A stretch of DNA of 64,000 nt from Mixta mediterraneensis (GTDB lineage Bacteria; Pseudomonadota; Gammaproteobacteria; Enterobacterales; Enterobacteriaceae), in NCBI RefSeq assembly GCF_014946725.1, contig NZ_JACFXY010000003.1:62001-126000 (forward strand), written 5' to 3'. The notes under the pieces were generated by a model. The model was given only the letters and a program-made list of their open reading frames with translations. It did not search any database and had not been told where the DNA came from. The translations under genes and the position numbers were made by a program. Positions 18,266 to 25,944 of the stretch are shown piece after piece (positions within the stretch are counted from its first letter, which is position 1; each line of letters begins with the position of its first letter).

Positions 18266-18754
18266 TCAGGAAGTAACAGTGATGGATTCAGCGACATCAG
18301 TCAGCTTTTCATCCGTTTGTTTCTCTTCGCTTAGCGTCTCCGCCAGCAGCTCCGCAGCCCTGGTATAGCCGAGTTTTGTCGCCAGCGCATAAAGCGTGCC
18401 GTAGGTGGCTATTTCATAATGCTCAACTTTTTGGGCAGCGCCGATGAGTCCCTGATCGCGAATTTCGCCTTTTTCAACCGAATCGATAATTTCTTGCGCT
18501 TCTTCTACCAGTCCTTCCAGCGCATGGCATTTCATGCGTTTCATTTTAATTTCTGGCGTCGCTTCGACAATTTCATCCAGCCGCTCTATTTGCCCTTGTG
18601 TTTCCTCAAGGTGCTGCTTAAAGGCGGCGATCAGTTTTTCATCGCTAGCCGCTCGCGCCATTTTTGGCAACGCACGGGTTATTTGTTTCTCAGCACTGTA
18701 AATATCCGACAGATCATGGATAAAGAGATCGTTCAATGTCTTAACCGTCATCAC
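18266..18754 (-). CDS. yciF: Ferritin-like DUF892 stress protein YciF
   Basis: A 162-residue DUF892 protein, 'TLNDLFIHDLSDIYSAEKQITRALPKMARAA', very like E. coli YciF, which is a helical dimer with a rubrerythrin-like iron site. Conserved 'HLEETQGQIERLDEI' and 'VEHYEIATYGTLYALA' carry the presumed metal ligands. The gene that precedes it in E. coli, yciG, is found here about 32.7 kb away (51454-51618) in the same orientation. Confidence 0.92.
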   Translation of the reverse strand: MMTVKTLNDLFIHDLSDIYSAEKQITRALPKMARAASDEKLIAAFKQHLEETQGQIERLDEIVEATPEIKMKRMKCHALEGLVEEAQEIIDSVEKGEIRDQGLIGAAQKVEHYEIATYGTLYALATKLGYTRAAELLAETLSEEKQTDEKLTDVAESITVTS

Positions 18755-19398
18755 TCTCGCCTCATTTTTTGTTTCATTACATTAAGCATTGGTACCGTTT
18801 GGCGGTCGTCAGTTAAACCCCTTTAAAACTTTAGCTTATTAATGTCAGCTTGCTAAATAGCTGCGCATAACAGTCGATCGCCTTAAAGAAAAAAGATCAA
18901 AATAGGTGATCTGCCGCATCGTCAAAAAAATTATTATCGTCAGCCTGACTAAGCGATACGACTCATAGCCGCAATAAAAAATTCTCGTTTATCTGTCTGC
19001 TGAAAAAGCTGAAAGCAACCTGTCTACGAACTGAAATTAACAGGGTCCATTGATAACTCAGTCATTTACAAAAGAAGAGAGCCCTACGCTGGCCGAAGGG
19101 AAACGCAAAAACAGACAGCATGTTACATGAGATAATTTCCTGAAAAATATCTGATTTTAGACGGTAATGCCGAGTCTGAGACAACAGTTCCATTTTTGTA
19201 GCGCCTCCTTTGCTGATTAGCCCGCACTGCCTCGTTTTTTTTCAAAGCTGCCTTCAATTTCAAAAATCACAAAAAAGTAAGATATTTATCCAGAAAAACC
19301 TATAGAGCATCAGGTCTGTTTTCCGTACCATATGTGAGCCTTAACTGTCAGCACAATGAAGCTAAAATGAAAATATATAAATTTGAGGGATTAAATAA
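18755..19398. other. AT-rich noncoding region at the left edge of the T3SS island
   Basis: About 640 bases with no convincing gene. Base composition becomes clearly more AT-rich here and stays so through the T3SS. It is the likely left junction of the island and should hold the promoter of the regulator at 19399. Confidence 0.5.
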
Positions 19399-20067
19399 AT
19401 GATAATAGATAAAAAAATACGTATAGCTGTCGCTGATCCTTATCCCATAATCACCAGTGCTTTAATTGAAAAAATCGATAAGTTTGATGAATTTTTTACC
19501 GTATTTTATGCCGGTACAGGTGAGGAACTCGTACGTAAAATCAATGCTGAGGTGAGTCAGCTAGATGTTCTGTTAACTGATTTAAACTTTTCTCATGGCG
19601 GAAATGATGATGGGTTTCGTCTGATAAAAAAAATTCACAACTCAGGAAAAGTAAAAAAAATTTTTATTTTTAGCGATATGAAAGATACGTTAACGCTCAG
19701 CCAGTTACTTGAGCAACCGCTTGCCGGTATTATCAGTAAACGCGACGATTTTAATATCGAACTGCAACGTATTATCAAACAATGTGCTTCAGTACATGAT
19801 AAAAAGAAATGTTACTTCTCCCCTGCTATTCGGCATATTTTAGGAAATCTGGAGCAGCGTGCTTTCTCGCCCATTCTGACGCCGCGTGAGTTTGAAGTCG
19901 TCAAGCTTTATGCTGAAGGCATGCGTCTGAAAGAGATCGCTTCTCGCCTGAAGCGTTCAGTGGGAACCATTGCGGTACATAAATATAATGCCATGAAAAA
20001 AATGAATTTTGACAATAATGCTCAGCTTATTGATTTCGCACGTCAGGCGGGTATTTACCGTTTATAG
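19399..20067 (+). CDS. RcsB-like response regulator (LuxR/NarL type), T3SS-linked
   Basis: A 222-residue protein with a receiver domain ('IRIAVADPYPIITSALIEKI', phospho-acceptor Asp in 'DVLLTDLNF', then 'IFIFSDM') and a C-terminal LuxR helix-turn-helix ('SPILTPREFEVVKLYAEGMRLKEIASRLKRSVGTIAVHKYNAMKKM'). The overall layout is that of RcsB. Related T3SS loci such as Yersinia ysa carry a similar regulator (YsrR), so a role in controlling this T3SS is likely. No sensor kinase gene is adjacent. AT-rich composition matches the island. Confidence 0.8.
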   Translation: MIIDKKIRIAVADPYPIITSALIEKIDKFDEFFTVFYAGTGEELVRKINAEVSQLDVLLTDLNFSHGGNDDGFRLIKKIHNSGKVKKIFIFSDMKDTLTLSQLLEQPLAGIISKRDDFNIELQRIIKQCASVHDKKKCYFSPAIRHILGNLEQRAFSPILTPREFEVVKLYAEGMRLKEIASRLKRSVGTIAVHKYNAMKKMNFDNNAQLIDFARQAGIYRL

Positions 20068-20135
20068 AATGCCTGATGGGAGTGAATATTTTTATCAAAA
20101 TACGAGACGGGTTCACAGGTTTGACATCTGAAGTA

Positions 20136-20170
20136 AAGCGCCATACCGGGTTTCCTCTGGTATGGCGCTT
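20136..20170. terminator. Bidirectional terminator ending the T3SS operon
   Basis: A perfect 12-bp stem (aagcgccatacc/ggtatggcgctt) with an 11-base loop separates the regulator gene from the convergent end of the T3SS operon. Confidence 0.75.
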
Positions 20171-20174
20171 ATGT

Positions 20175-20420
20175 TTACCATTCACTATCTTTTAACATTT
20201 CATTTTCATCACCCGGGTTGAAGATACTGTTCATAAAATCATCCCGTACTATTTGCATCATCAGTTCTGTTATTAACGTGTCCGGAGCGAGAGCATCTGG
20301 CCCGCTATCTGTACTGGCTGCACGTTCCGCATAACGCTGTTCAAGCGGCGTTACTACTCCGACCCCGTCACGATATGCTGTAACCTGTGCATTTAAATCT
20401 GCTGGCTTAACCGTGGTCAT
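20175..20420 (-). CDS. Small acidic protein at the end of the T3SS operon, unknown
   Basis: An 81-residue protein (MTTVKPADLNAQV...) that I do not recognise. It is acidic towards the C-terminus and has no signal peptide or membrane helix. It is the last gene of the operon, 14 bases after the tip-protein stop, so it is probably co-expressed with the tip protein and could be a chaperone or a secreted factor. An ATG 6 codons upstream (20438) overlaps the tip gene. Confidence 0.6.
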   Translation of the reverse strand: MTTVKPADLNAQVTAYRDGVGVVTPLEQRYAERAASTDSGPDALAPDTLITELMMQIVRDDFMNSIFNPGDENEMLKDSEW

Positions 20421-20434
20421 TATCGTTTCCCTTA

Positions 20435-21280
20435 TCAATTCCTTAGAAACTCTTTATCTGCCTGATAGAGCGCATCCATTGTTGACGACAGGATTTTTGC
20501 CAGATTATTAAAGAGAGTGTTCGCCTGAGAATATTTTTGGCTGACGATTTGCGTATCACTTTCTACCGTACTGTTTGCGCTGTTAATAGCATTTTGCCAT
20601 TCATTAAATCTGGCCATAGAAATAGTATCAGGCAGGTTATATACCGCATCTCTCATATCGATTACCGGGCTGGTATTAGCAAAAAAAACATAGCTTCCAT
20701 CATTCTGTATTTTGTAATCAAAACCCAGTTGTTCTTTCCAGTATTTTGCAATATCCTCATTATCAACCTTAAGTAGGATAGTATTATCCCTCCACTTATT
20801 TATAAAAGCAGTCAGCAAAATCGAAAGTTCCCCCTGGTTTATAGTAGCTTCATCTTTGCCGGCCTCGGCATATTTAGCCATTTGCGTTTTTAGTTGGTTA
20901 AATTCACTCATAAACTGCTGGTATTTCTCAGTAACTTCACTGTAAATATCCATATAGTCACTTTGCAATGTATTCAGTTTTTTTACGACATCAGCATAAA
21001 TTTCCCAGCTGCTGAGGCTGTCTTTCGCCTCTTTCATATCCTGAATATTATTCAGCGCGTCCTCTAACATATCCTGGGCGGGAGAGGCATCGATTTGCAA
21101 TCCGGCTTCACTACGTTGCAGAGCATCCACATCGGAAAAATAATCGAACAGGTCATGGCTAAATGATTTTATTCTATTTGTATATTCCGTTTCGCGCTGC
21201 TGTTGATTAAATAATTCACCCTCCGGCACAGAAGATGTATGGGGCAAGGGATTAACAGAAGAAGAGATGACCACAGCCAT
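20435..21280 (-). CDS. sctA: T3SS needle-tip protein SctA (SipD/IpaD/BipD family)
   Basis: A 281-residue hydrophilic protein with N-terminal helices followed by the central coiled coil and the C-terminal 'SMARFNEWQNAINSANSTVESDTQIVSQKYSQANTLFNNLAKILSSTMDALYQADKEFLRN', which is the conserved long helix of IpaD/SipD proteins. It should cap the needle and control pore insertion. In Salmonella sipD lies between sipC and sipA; here it has moved to the end of the structural operon, and an unknown gene occupies its usual place. Confidence 0.85.
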   Translation of the reverse strand: MAVVISSSVNPLPHTSSVPEGELFNQQQRETEYTNRIKSFSHDLFDYFSDVDALQRSEAGLQIDASPAQDMLEDALNNIQDMKEAKDSLSSWEIYADVVKKLNTLQSDYMDIYSEVTEKYQQFMSEFNQLKTQMAKYAEAGKDEATINQGELSILLTAFINKWRDNTILLKVDNEDIAKYWKEQLGFDYKIQNDGSYVFFANTSPVIDMRDAVYNLPDTISMARFNEWQNAINSANSTVESDTQIVSQKYSQANTLFNNLAKILSSTMDALYQADKEFLRN

Positions 21281-21412
21281 ACGCCCGTCCTTTTTATGCG
21301 TTATTGCTTAAGTGTAATGTCATGATGTTGTATCAATTTATTATGCGATAAGCTTTTTTACATAACTTGCAAAAATTGCCTCTGCGTGGCTCTTCTGCTT
21401 TTCAGTGAAGCA

Positions 21413-22162
21413 CTAACTTTTATACTGATAGTGTTGCCAGTGCTTAATTATTTTCCTGATATATTTCTGAGTTTCTTTATAAGGAGGAACATGATTATGA
21501 TAACGGGCAACGCCTCCTGGCCCGGCGTTATAAGCAGCCAGAATTAACTCCAGGTCATTATTATAGCGCTCAGTCAGCCAGGCGATAAAATAGACACCCA
21601 GGTTAATATTTTTTTCCGGGTCGTGCAAATCGTAGAATTCTTCTGGCAAGCCCATTATCTTAACCAGCCACCTTCCCGTTTCAGGCATGATTTGCATCAG
21701 ACCAATCGCGCCAACGGGTGATTTTGCCTGCGGATTAAAATCAGATTCAACCGCAATAACTGCTTTCACAAGTAAGGGATCCACCCGGTATTTCTTCGCA
21801 TAACTATGGATAATGCTATCCCAGCGATCCTTGTGGTTAGGCTGCCTGACTGGCCGGGAAAGCGCGCTGTTCGGCCTTCTCGTGGTGGGAACAACGATAC
21901 GATTCCCCTGCTGATAGTGTTGTAATTGCATTCTGATGGCCTGCGGTAATTCAGGTTGCGCAGAGCAATTCTTATATCCACGATGCCGTGGACTATCAGC
22001 AACCTGAGTAATACCGTTTGTATCAGTAAAACACCATTTTTTAGCCTGCGCCGCAGGAATAACAGACATTCCTGTAAGAATTGTCATTACATAGATCAAC
22101 AGCTTAAATTTATCATACCCGCACTGCCACGGATGCTTTATTCTTAATTTAAGCATGCTCAT
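21413..22162 (-). CDS. iagB: T3SS-associated lytic transglycosylase (IagB/IpgF type)
   Basis: About 249 residues. A basic N-terminus and hydrophobic segment ('LLIYVMTILTGMSVIPAAQAKK') form a signal peptide. The SLT domain follows: 'YRVDPLLVKAVIAVESDFNPQAKSPVGAIGLMQIMPETG' contains the catalytic Glu, and 'AAYNAGPGGV' the second motif. It opens the peptidoglycan for assembly of the secretion apparatus. The start at 22162 overlaps the end of sctU; the open frame further upstream lies inside sctU and is not used. It is larger than Salmonella IagB (160 residues) because of a linker before the SLT domain. Confidence 0.85.
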   Translation of the reverse strand: MSMLKLRIKHPWQCGYDKFKLLIYVMTILTGMSVIPAAQAKKWCFTDTNGITQVADSPRHRGYKNCSAQPELPQAIRMQLQHYQQGNRIVVPTTRRPNSALSRPVRQPNHKDRWDSIIHSYAKKYRVDPLLVKAVIAVESDFNPQAKSPVGAIGLMQIMPETGRWLVKIMGLPEEFYDLHDPEKNINLGVYFIAWLTERYNNDLELILAAYNAGPGGVARYHNHVPPYKETQKYIRKIIKHWQHYQYKS

Positions 22163-23264
22163 CCTTATTATCTTTTTGTGTCTCACTGCCTGGATTTCCT
22201 GGTTGCTCAGTTTCTTCAACGTCAACATCATGCTGTTGCCATTGCTGTTCAACCTGCTCCAGCCAGGTAAGGATTTGCATGATTTCCAGAATGTTGTCTT
22301 GCTCAACAAACTGGTATTGTTTTGCTGTTTTAAAAATTCGGCGTGCCAGTGGAATGTTTCTTATCACAGGTACCCCATGCTTTTCAGCATACCGAATCAC
22401 TACCACTGCTTTTGCATTTTGCTCAACAAGAGAAACAAAGGGTAAATGGCAGATTTCATCATTAAAATAGATACCAATAGCTATATGCGTTGGGTTTGCC
22501 AGAATAAATTTTGAGCTTTTTATATCGGCCTTCGTCTGCTCCGAAAGCAATTCCTGATGAACCCTTCTTCGGTTGCGCTTTATTTCAGGATTACCTTCCA
22601 TATTCTTGTGTTCCTGTTTGACTTCATGTTGGCTCATCATAAGCTCTTTGATATACATGAAGAATTCAACCAGGGCATCAATTGCGACCACAAACAATAC
22701 GGGTAATAACATATAAAAAAACAAGACTGGGATAAGCTCCCGCCATTTTTCAATATACTTTTCCAGCTCATAGTTTGGAAGATTGAAAATTTCAGCCTTA
22801 TGTATATAAGTAAAAAGCACCACACCAGACAACGATCCAAGCAGATATAAGATAACTTTTATCGCTTCCTTTAAGGTGCGCATGCTGAATATTTTCTTGA
22901 AACCAGCAACAGGATTAAGTTTATTAAAATCGATGCGTATTGCCTCTGTTGCCAGATGGAACCGGGTTTGAATCAATGTCGGCAAAATCGTAAGTGCTAA
23001 TGATACGCCAATGATGCCAGCAATTAGCTTAAAAAAACTCAAGCATATTAGCCGAATATAATCGCCGAGTGGCATGGAAAACCCATCTGCATTAAAAAAA
23101 TCAAAGCTAAACATCAGATCGGTGCGGTCTATAGTCAAAAAAACAAAGCCAGAGACGCCGATAAGGATAATCCAGTTAACCAGTTCACGGCTGAAGAATA
23201 TCTGCCCTTTTTTGGCAGAATCTTTCTTTTTCTTTGTCGTGGGTTTCTCTGTTTTTTGCTGCAT
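22149..23264 (-). CDS. sctU: T3SS export apparatus switch protein SctU (SpaS/YscU)
   Basis: A 371-residue protein with four membrane helices in the first half and a cytoplasmic C-terminal domain. The self-cleavage motif NPTH is present, with Asn at residue 257, one position from that of Salmonella SpaS. Cleavage there switches substrate choice from needle parts to translocators. The C-terminal tail is Glu/Asp-rich. It overlaps sctT by one base and the transglycosylase gene by 14. Confidence 0.97.
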   Translation of the reverse strand: MQQKTEKPTTKKKKDSAKKGQIFFSRELVNWIILIGVSGFVFLTIDRTDLMFSFDFFNADGFSMPLGDYIRLICLSFFKLIAGIIGVSLALTILPTLIQTRFHLATEAIRIDFNKLNPVAGFKKIFSMRTLKEAIKVILYLLGSLSGVVLFTYIHKAEIFNLPNYELEKYIEKWRELIPVLFFYMLLPVLFVVAIDALVEFFMYIKELMMSQHEVKQEHKNMEGNPEIKRNRRRVHQELLSEQTKADIKSSKFILANPTHIAIGIYFNDEICHLPFVSLVEQNAKAVVVIRYAEKHGVPVIRNIPLARRIFKTAKQYQFVEQDNILEIMQILTWLEQVEQQWQQHDVDVEETEQPGNPGSETQKDNKDEHA

Positions 23265-24034
23265 TATGGTCGGGCTCTATCGGGCAGCAAAAAAAGAATA
23301 TCTTGCCCTGCCAGCTGAGGTGCCATAATCTGGGTAAGATAGATAAGTAATACCGTAAAAGCGATAAAACTTTTTATACTCAGTGCAACAGAAAAAGCAT
23401 TAAGCTGTGGCGCAAACCTTGATAATATACCGGTTGCCGTCTCAACCAAAAATAAAGCCAGTAATACCGGACCTACGAGAATAACCGCTTTTAACAGCAT
23501 TTCACCGATCAGCGATGACAGTTTGATAAGCGTCTCTTTATTGGTGGTTAAGGGAATATTAAGCGGATACAGAATATAGCTCTGGTACAGAAATTTAACT
23601 AAATCGATCATGCCACCGCTGAGCATAAAAATGGCGCTGTAAAAAATATTCATAAAATTAGCCATTACTGAGGTTTCGACCCCAACGCCTGGATTCATCG
23701 TGCTACTGATGGTTGCGCCTCGTTGGTTATCAATAATTTCACCAATAGCCAGAGCGGCCCAGAATGGCAAGGCAAGGCAGCAGCCACAAAGCAATCCAAT
23801 AACCAGTTCTTTAAGGATGACAGGAATGACCGGCTGTGACGTTAAATCAACAAATTGCTGATTAAGCAACGGGTAGAGCCCCAGCACAATCAAGCAGACG
23901 ATAACATTTTTGACAATCATTCCTCCCATTAATTGACTGTTAAACCACGGGAGAAACACGAAAGCAGGTAATATTCTGGCCAGACCAATAATAATCAACA
24001 GAATGCTATGATTAAATTCGCTATAAATACCCAT
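23264..24034 (-). CDS. sctT: T3SS export apparatus protein SctT (SpaR)
   Basis: A 256-residue inner-membrane protein of the SctT/FliR family. 'LARILPAFVFLPWF' at the N-terminus, 'KELVIGLLCGCCLALPFWAALAIGEIIDNQRGATISSTMNPG' in the middle and several hydrophobic helices are diagnostic. SctT forms the export-gate complex with SctR and SctS. It sits in the conserved order R-S-T-U. Confidence 0.96.
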   Translation of the reverse strand: MGIYSEFNHSILLIIIGLARILPAFVFLPWFNSQLMGGMIVKNVIVCLIVLGLYPLLNQQFVDLTSQPVIPVILKELVIGLLCGCCLALPFWAALAIGEIIDNQRGATISSTMNPGVGVETSVMANFMNIFYSAIFMLSGGMIDLVKFLYQSYILYPLNIPLTTNKETLIKLSSLIGEMLLKAVILVGPVLLALFLVETATGILSRFAPQLNAFSVALSIKSFIAFTVLLIYLTQIMAPQLAGQDILFLLPDRARP

Positions 24035-24047
24035 CGGTCAAATCCTG

Positions 24048-24308
24048 TCAGGGTGTTCTGAACGCCATATTCAGAACCTCCAGCGAAAAGCCCTTCAAAG
24101 TCGAGATAAACCAGGAAGAAGTGAAAAACAGGCAGCTGCAAACAGCCAATAATTTAATACCAAATGGTAATGTTTGCTCCTGAATATGCGTTACGCCCTG
24201 AATAAGCGCTATAACTAAGCCGACAACAGTGGCAACCATAACCGGTACGGCTGAAAGCTGAAGTATCAAATACAATGCTTTGTTCCCGAGGTAAAAAATA
24301 TTTTCCAT
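24048..24308 (-). CDS. sctS: T3SS export apparatus protein SctS (SpaQ)
   Basis: An 86-residue protein with two membrane helices, 'ALYLILQLSAVPVMVATVVGLVIALIQGVTHIQEQTLPFGIKLLAV', as in SctS/FliQ. Four copies surround SctR and SctT in the export gate in known systems. It lies between sctR and sctT. Confidence 0.97.
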   Translation of the reverse strand: MENIFYLGNKALYLILQLSAVPVMVATVVGLVIALIQGVTHIQEQTLPFGIKLLAVCSCLFFTSSWFISTLKGFSLEVLNMAFRTP

Positions 24309-24312
24309 GTCA

Positions 24313-25002
24313 TTACCCTGCCGTATTCCACAAAGATGAGTATTGCATCACTATGCCAGTGGCGACTTTTGTCCAGCCATCAATCGCCACAAACAGTATC
24401 AATTTAATTGGTAAGGAAATAGTTACCGGGCTCATCATCATCATTCCCAATGCCAGCAGAATATTAGAAACCAACAGGTCGATAACGATAAAAGGCAGAT
24501 AGATATAAAAACCCAGTATGAAAGCGCTTTTTATTTCACTGAGTGCATAACTTACCAGTAAAGAGAAAATGGATGTGTTTTCAACAGACTGTATTTCCTG
24601 TTCGATAAGATCATTGTTTTTACTGTCACTGCGTTGATTGTAAATATTATTGAAAAATGACAGCAATTCTTTATCTGAGAACTGATAAAGATATTTTTTA
24701 TAGTCCACTAGCCCATTGTTAATGAAACTTTCAACCGACTCCACGCTATCAAACCTGACACCTTCCTCGCGATAATAGTCATATCCCTTATTCGCAACCG
24801 GCATCATAATAAAAGCCGTCAGTAATAACGCTATTCCGTTAAGCGTCATCGTTGAGGGCACCTGTTGTAAACCGATAGCGTTCCGAATAAGCGAAAAAAC
24901 GATTGAGAATTTAATAAAGCAGGTTCCACCCGCAATAATAAATGGCAATAACGTTGCAAGCCCCAATATTCCTATCAGGGAAATATCATTCATCTGCCAC
25001 AT
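24313..25002 (-). CDS. sctR: T3SS export apparatus protein SctR (SpaP)
   Basis: A 229-residue inner-membrane protein of the SctR/FliP family: 'TLLPFIIAGGTCFIKFSIVFSLIRNAIGLQQVPSTMTLNGIALLLTAFIMMP' and 'LGMMMMSPVTISLPIKLILFVAIDGW'. It forms the core of the export gate. The start may be ATG 25002 or ATG 24993 (MNDISL), which is closer to the family N-terminus. Confidence 0.96.
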   Translation of the reverse strand: MWQMNDISLIGILGLATLLPFIIAGGTCFIKFSIVFSLIRNAIGLQQVPSTMTLNGIALLLTAFIMMPVANKGYDYYREEGVRFDSVESVESFINNGLVDYKKYLYQFSDKELLSFFNNIYNQRSDSKNNDLIEQEIQSVENTSIFSLLVSYALSEIKSAFILGFYIYLPFIVIDLLVSNILLALGMMMMSPVTISLPIKLILFVAIDGWTKVATGIVMQYSSLWNTAG

Positions 25003-25008
25003 TTGAAA

Positions 25009-25944
25009 TTATTCGCTCGCTGGCGCGCCTTGTACTTGCGTAATTTCGACCGCCAGCTGCCCGTCCAGTAGCACCAGTTCGCCTTCAGCAACGCGTTGAT
25101 TTTGCACTTTCAGGTAAACCTGTCTCGTTCCCTGATGATCTTTTCGCAGTGATAAAACGTCGCCAGCGGTTAACTGCTGTAATTGCTGCAACGTCATTAT
25201 CTCTTCGCCCACCATAAAATCGACTTTTACCTGCACCCCGTCCAGAGTAAAACCAGCCGTCAAAAACAGCTCTTCGCTCTGCTCATCGCTTTGGTTAGTA
25301 TTATCCTCTGACTGTTCGATATACATACCTTCCTCTTCTAATCTGAGTGTACAAATTTCATTCTGGCCAATTCGGGCGACTCCCCGGCTGTTTTGCATCA
25401 ATACGATGTCGCCAGGTTTTAATTGTGATAATTCATCTGCTGGCAGCATGGTGTAACCCAACTGTAAATCCAGCTTTAGTCTCAATGCCTGCCAGTTCAC
25501 TGGTGCGGCGGTTTTGCGGTAAGCGGGTAAAGCGAGGGCTGATATATGAAACCATGCCAGATGTAGCCCTTCAGCAAAACTCACCAGTTCGCCCTCTATT
25601 TCTTTCCCCGTAACAATTGCCGTGCACTGAATATGCTTCAGTGCCGCAGTAAAGAAAGGTCCGGCATGGTTATGCAACGTAAAATAACCAACAGCAAGTT
25701 CTGCCAACAGCCCTTCATCGACAAGATCGCGCGGAAAAATAGCGGCAGAAAGCTGGCTGGCGTCAAATAACGCCATCTTAGTGCAATAAAACGTCACGAC
25801 GCGTTCATCAACCGTAGCGGTCAGTCGAATATAACGCTGTGTTGGATCTGGCTGCTTAAAAATGACCGGCGTATCAGTCAGGCCACCATACTGAATAATC
25901 GCCTGTTTTCTGGCGTTTCTAACTGGCAGCTGCAATGATTGCAT
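25009..25944 (-). CDS. sctQ: T3SS cytoplasmic sorting-platform protein SctQ (SpaO)
   Basis: A 311-residue protein with two SpoA-like regions. The last one, 'TAGFTLDGVQVKVDFMVGEEIMTLQQLQQLTAGDVLSLRK', is the C-terminal SpoA domain. SctQ forms the pods of the sorting platform with SctK, SctL and SctN. An internal ATG with a strong ribosome-binding site (25326) could give a separate C-terminal form, as known for SpaO and YscQ. Confidence 0.92.
   Translation of the reverse strand: MQSLQLPVRNARKQAIIQYGGLTDTPVIFKQPDPTQRYIRLTATVDERVVTFYCTKMALFDASQLSAAIFPRDLVDEGLLAELAVGYFTLHNHAGPFFTAALKHIQCTAIVTGKEIEGELVSFAEGLHLAWFHISALALPAYRKTAAPVNWQALRLKLDLQLGYTMLPADELSQLKPGDIVLMQNSRGVARIGQNEICTLRLEEEGMYIEQSEDNTNQSDEQSEELFLTAGFTLDGVQVKVDFMVGEEIMTLQQLQQLTAGDVLSLRKDHQGTRQVYLKVQNQRVAEGELVLLDGQLAVEITQVQGAPASE
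25324..25340 (-). promoter_or_regulatory. Internal ribosome-binding site and start for short SctQ (SctQ-C)
   Basis: Within sctQ, GAGGAAGGT stands directly before the in-frame ATG at 25326-25324 (MYIEQSEDN). A product from here would have 105 residues and contain the C-terminal SpoA domain. Homologues in Salmonella, Yersinia and Shigella make such a short form from an internal start. Confidence 0.65.
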
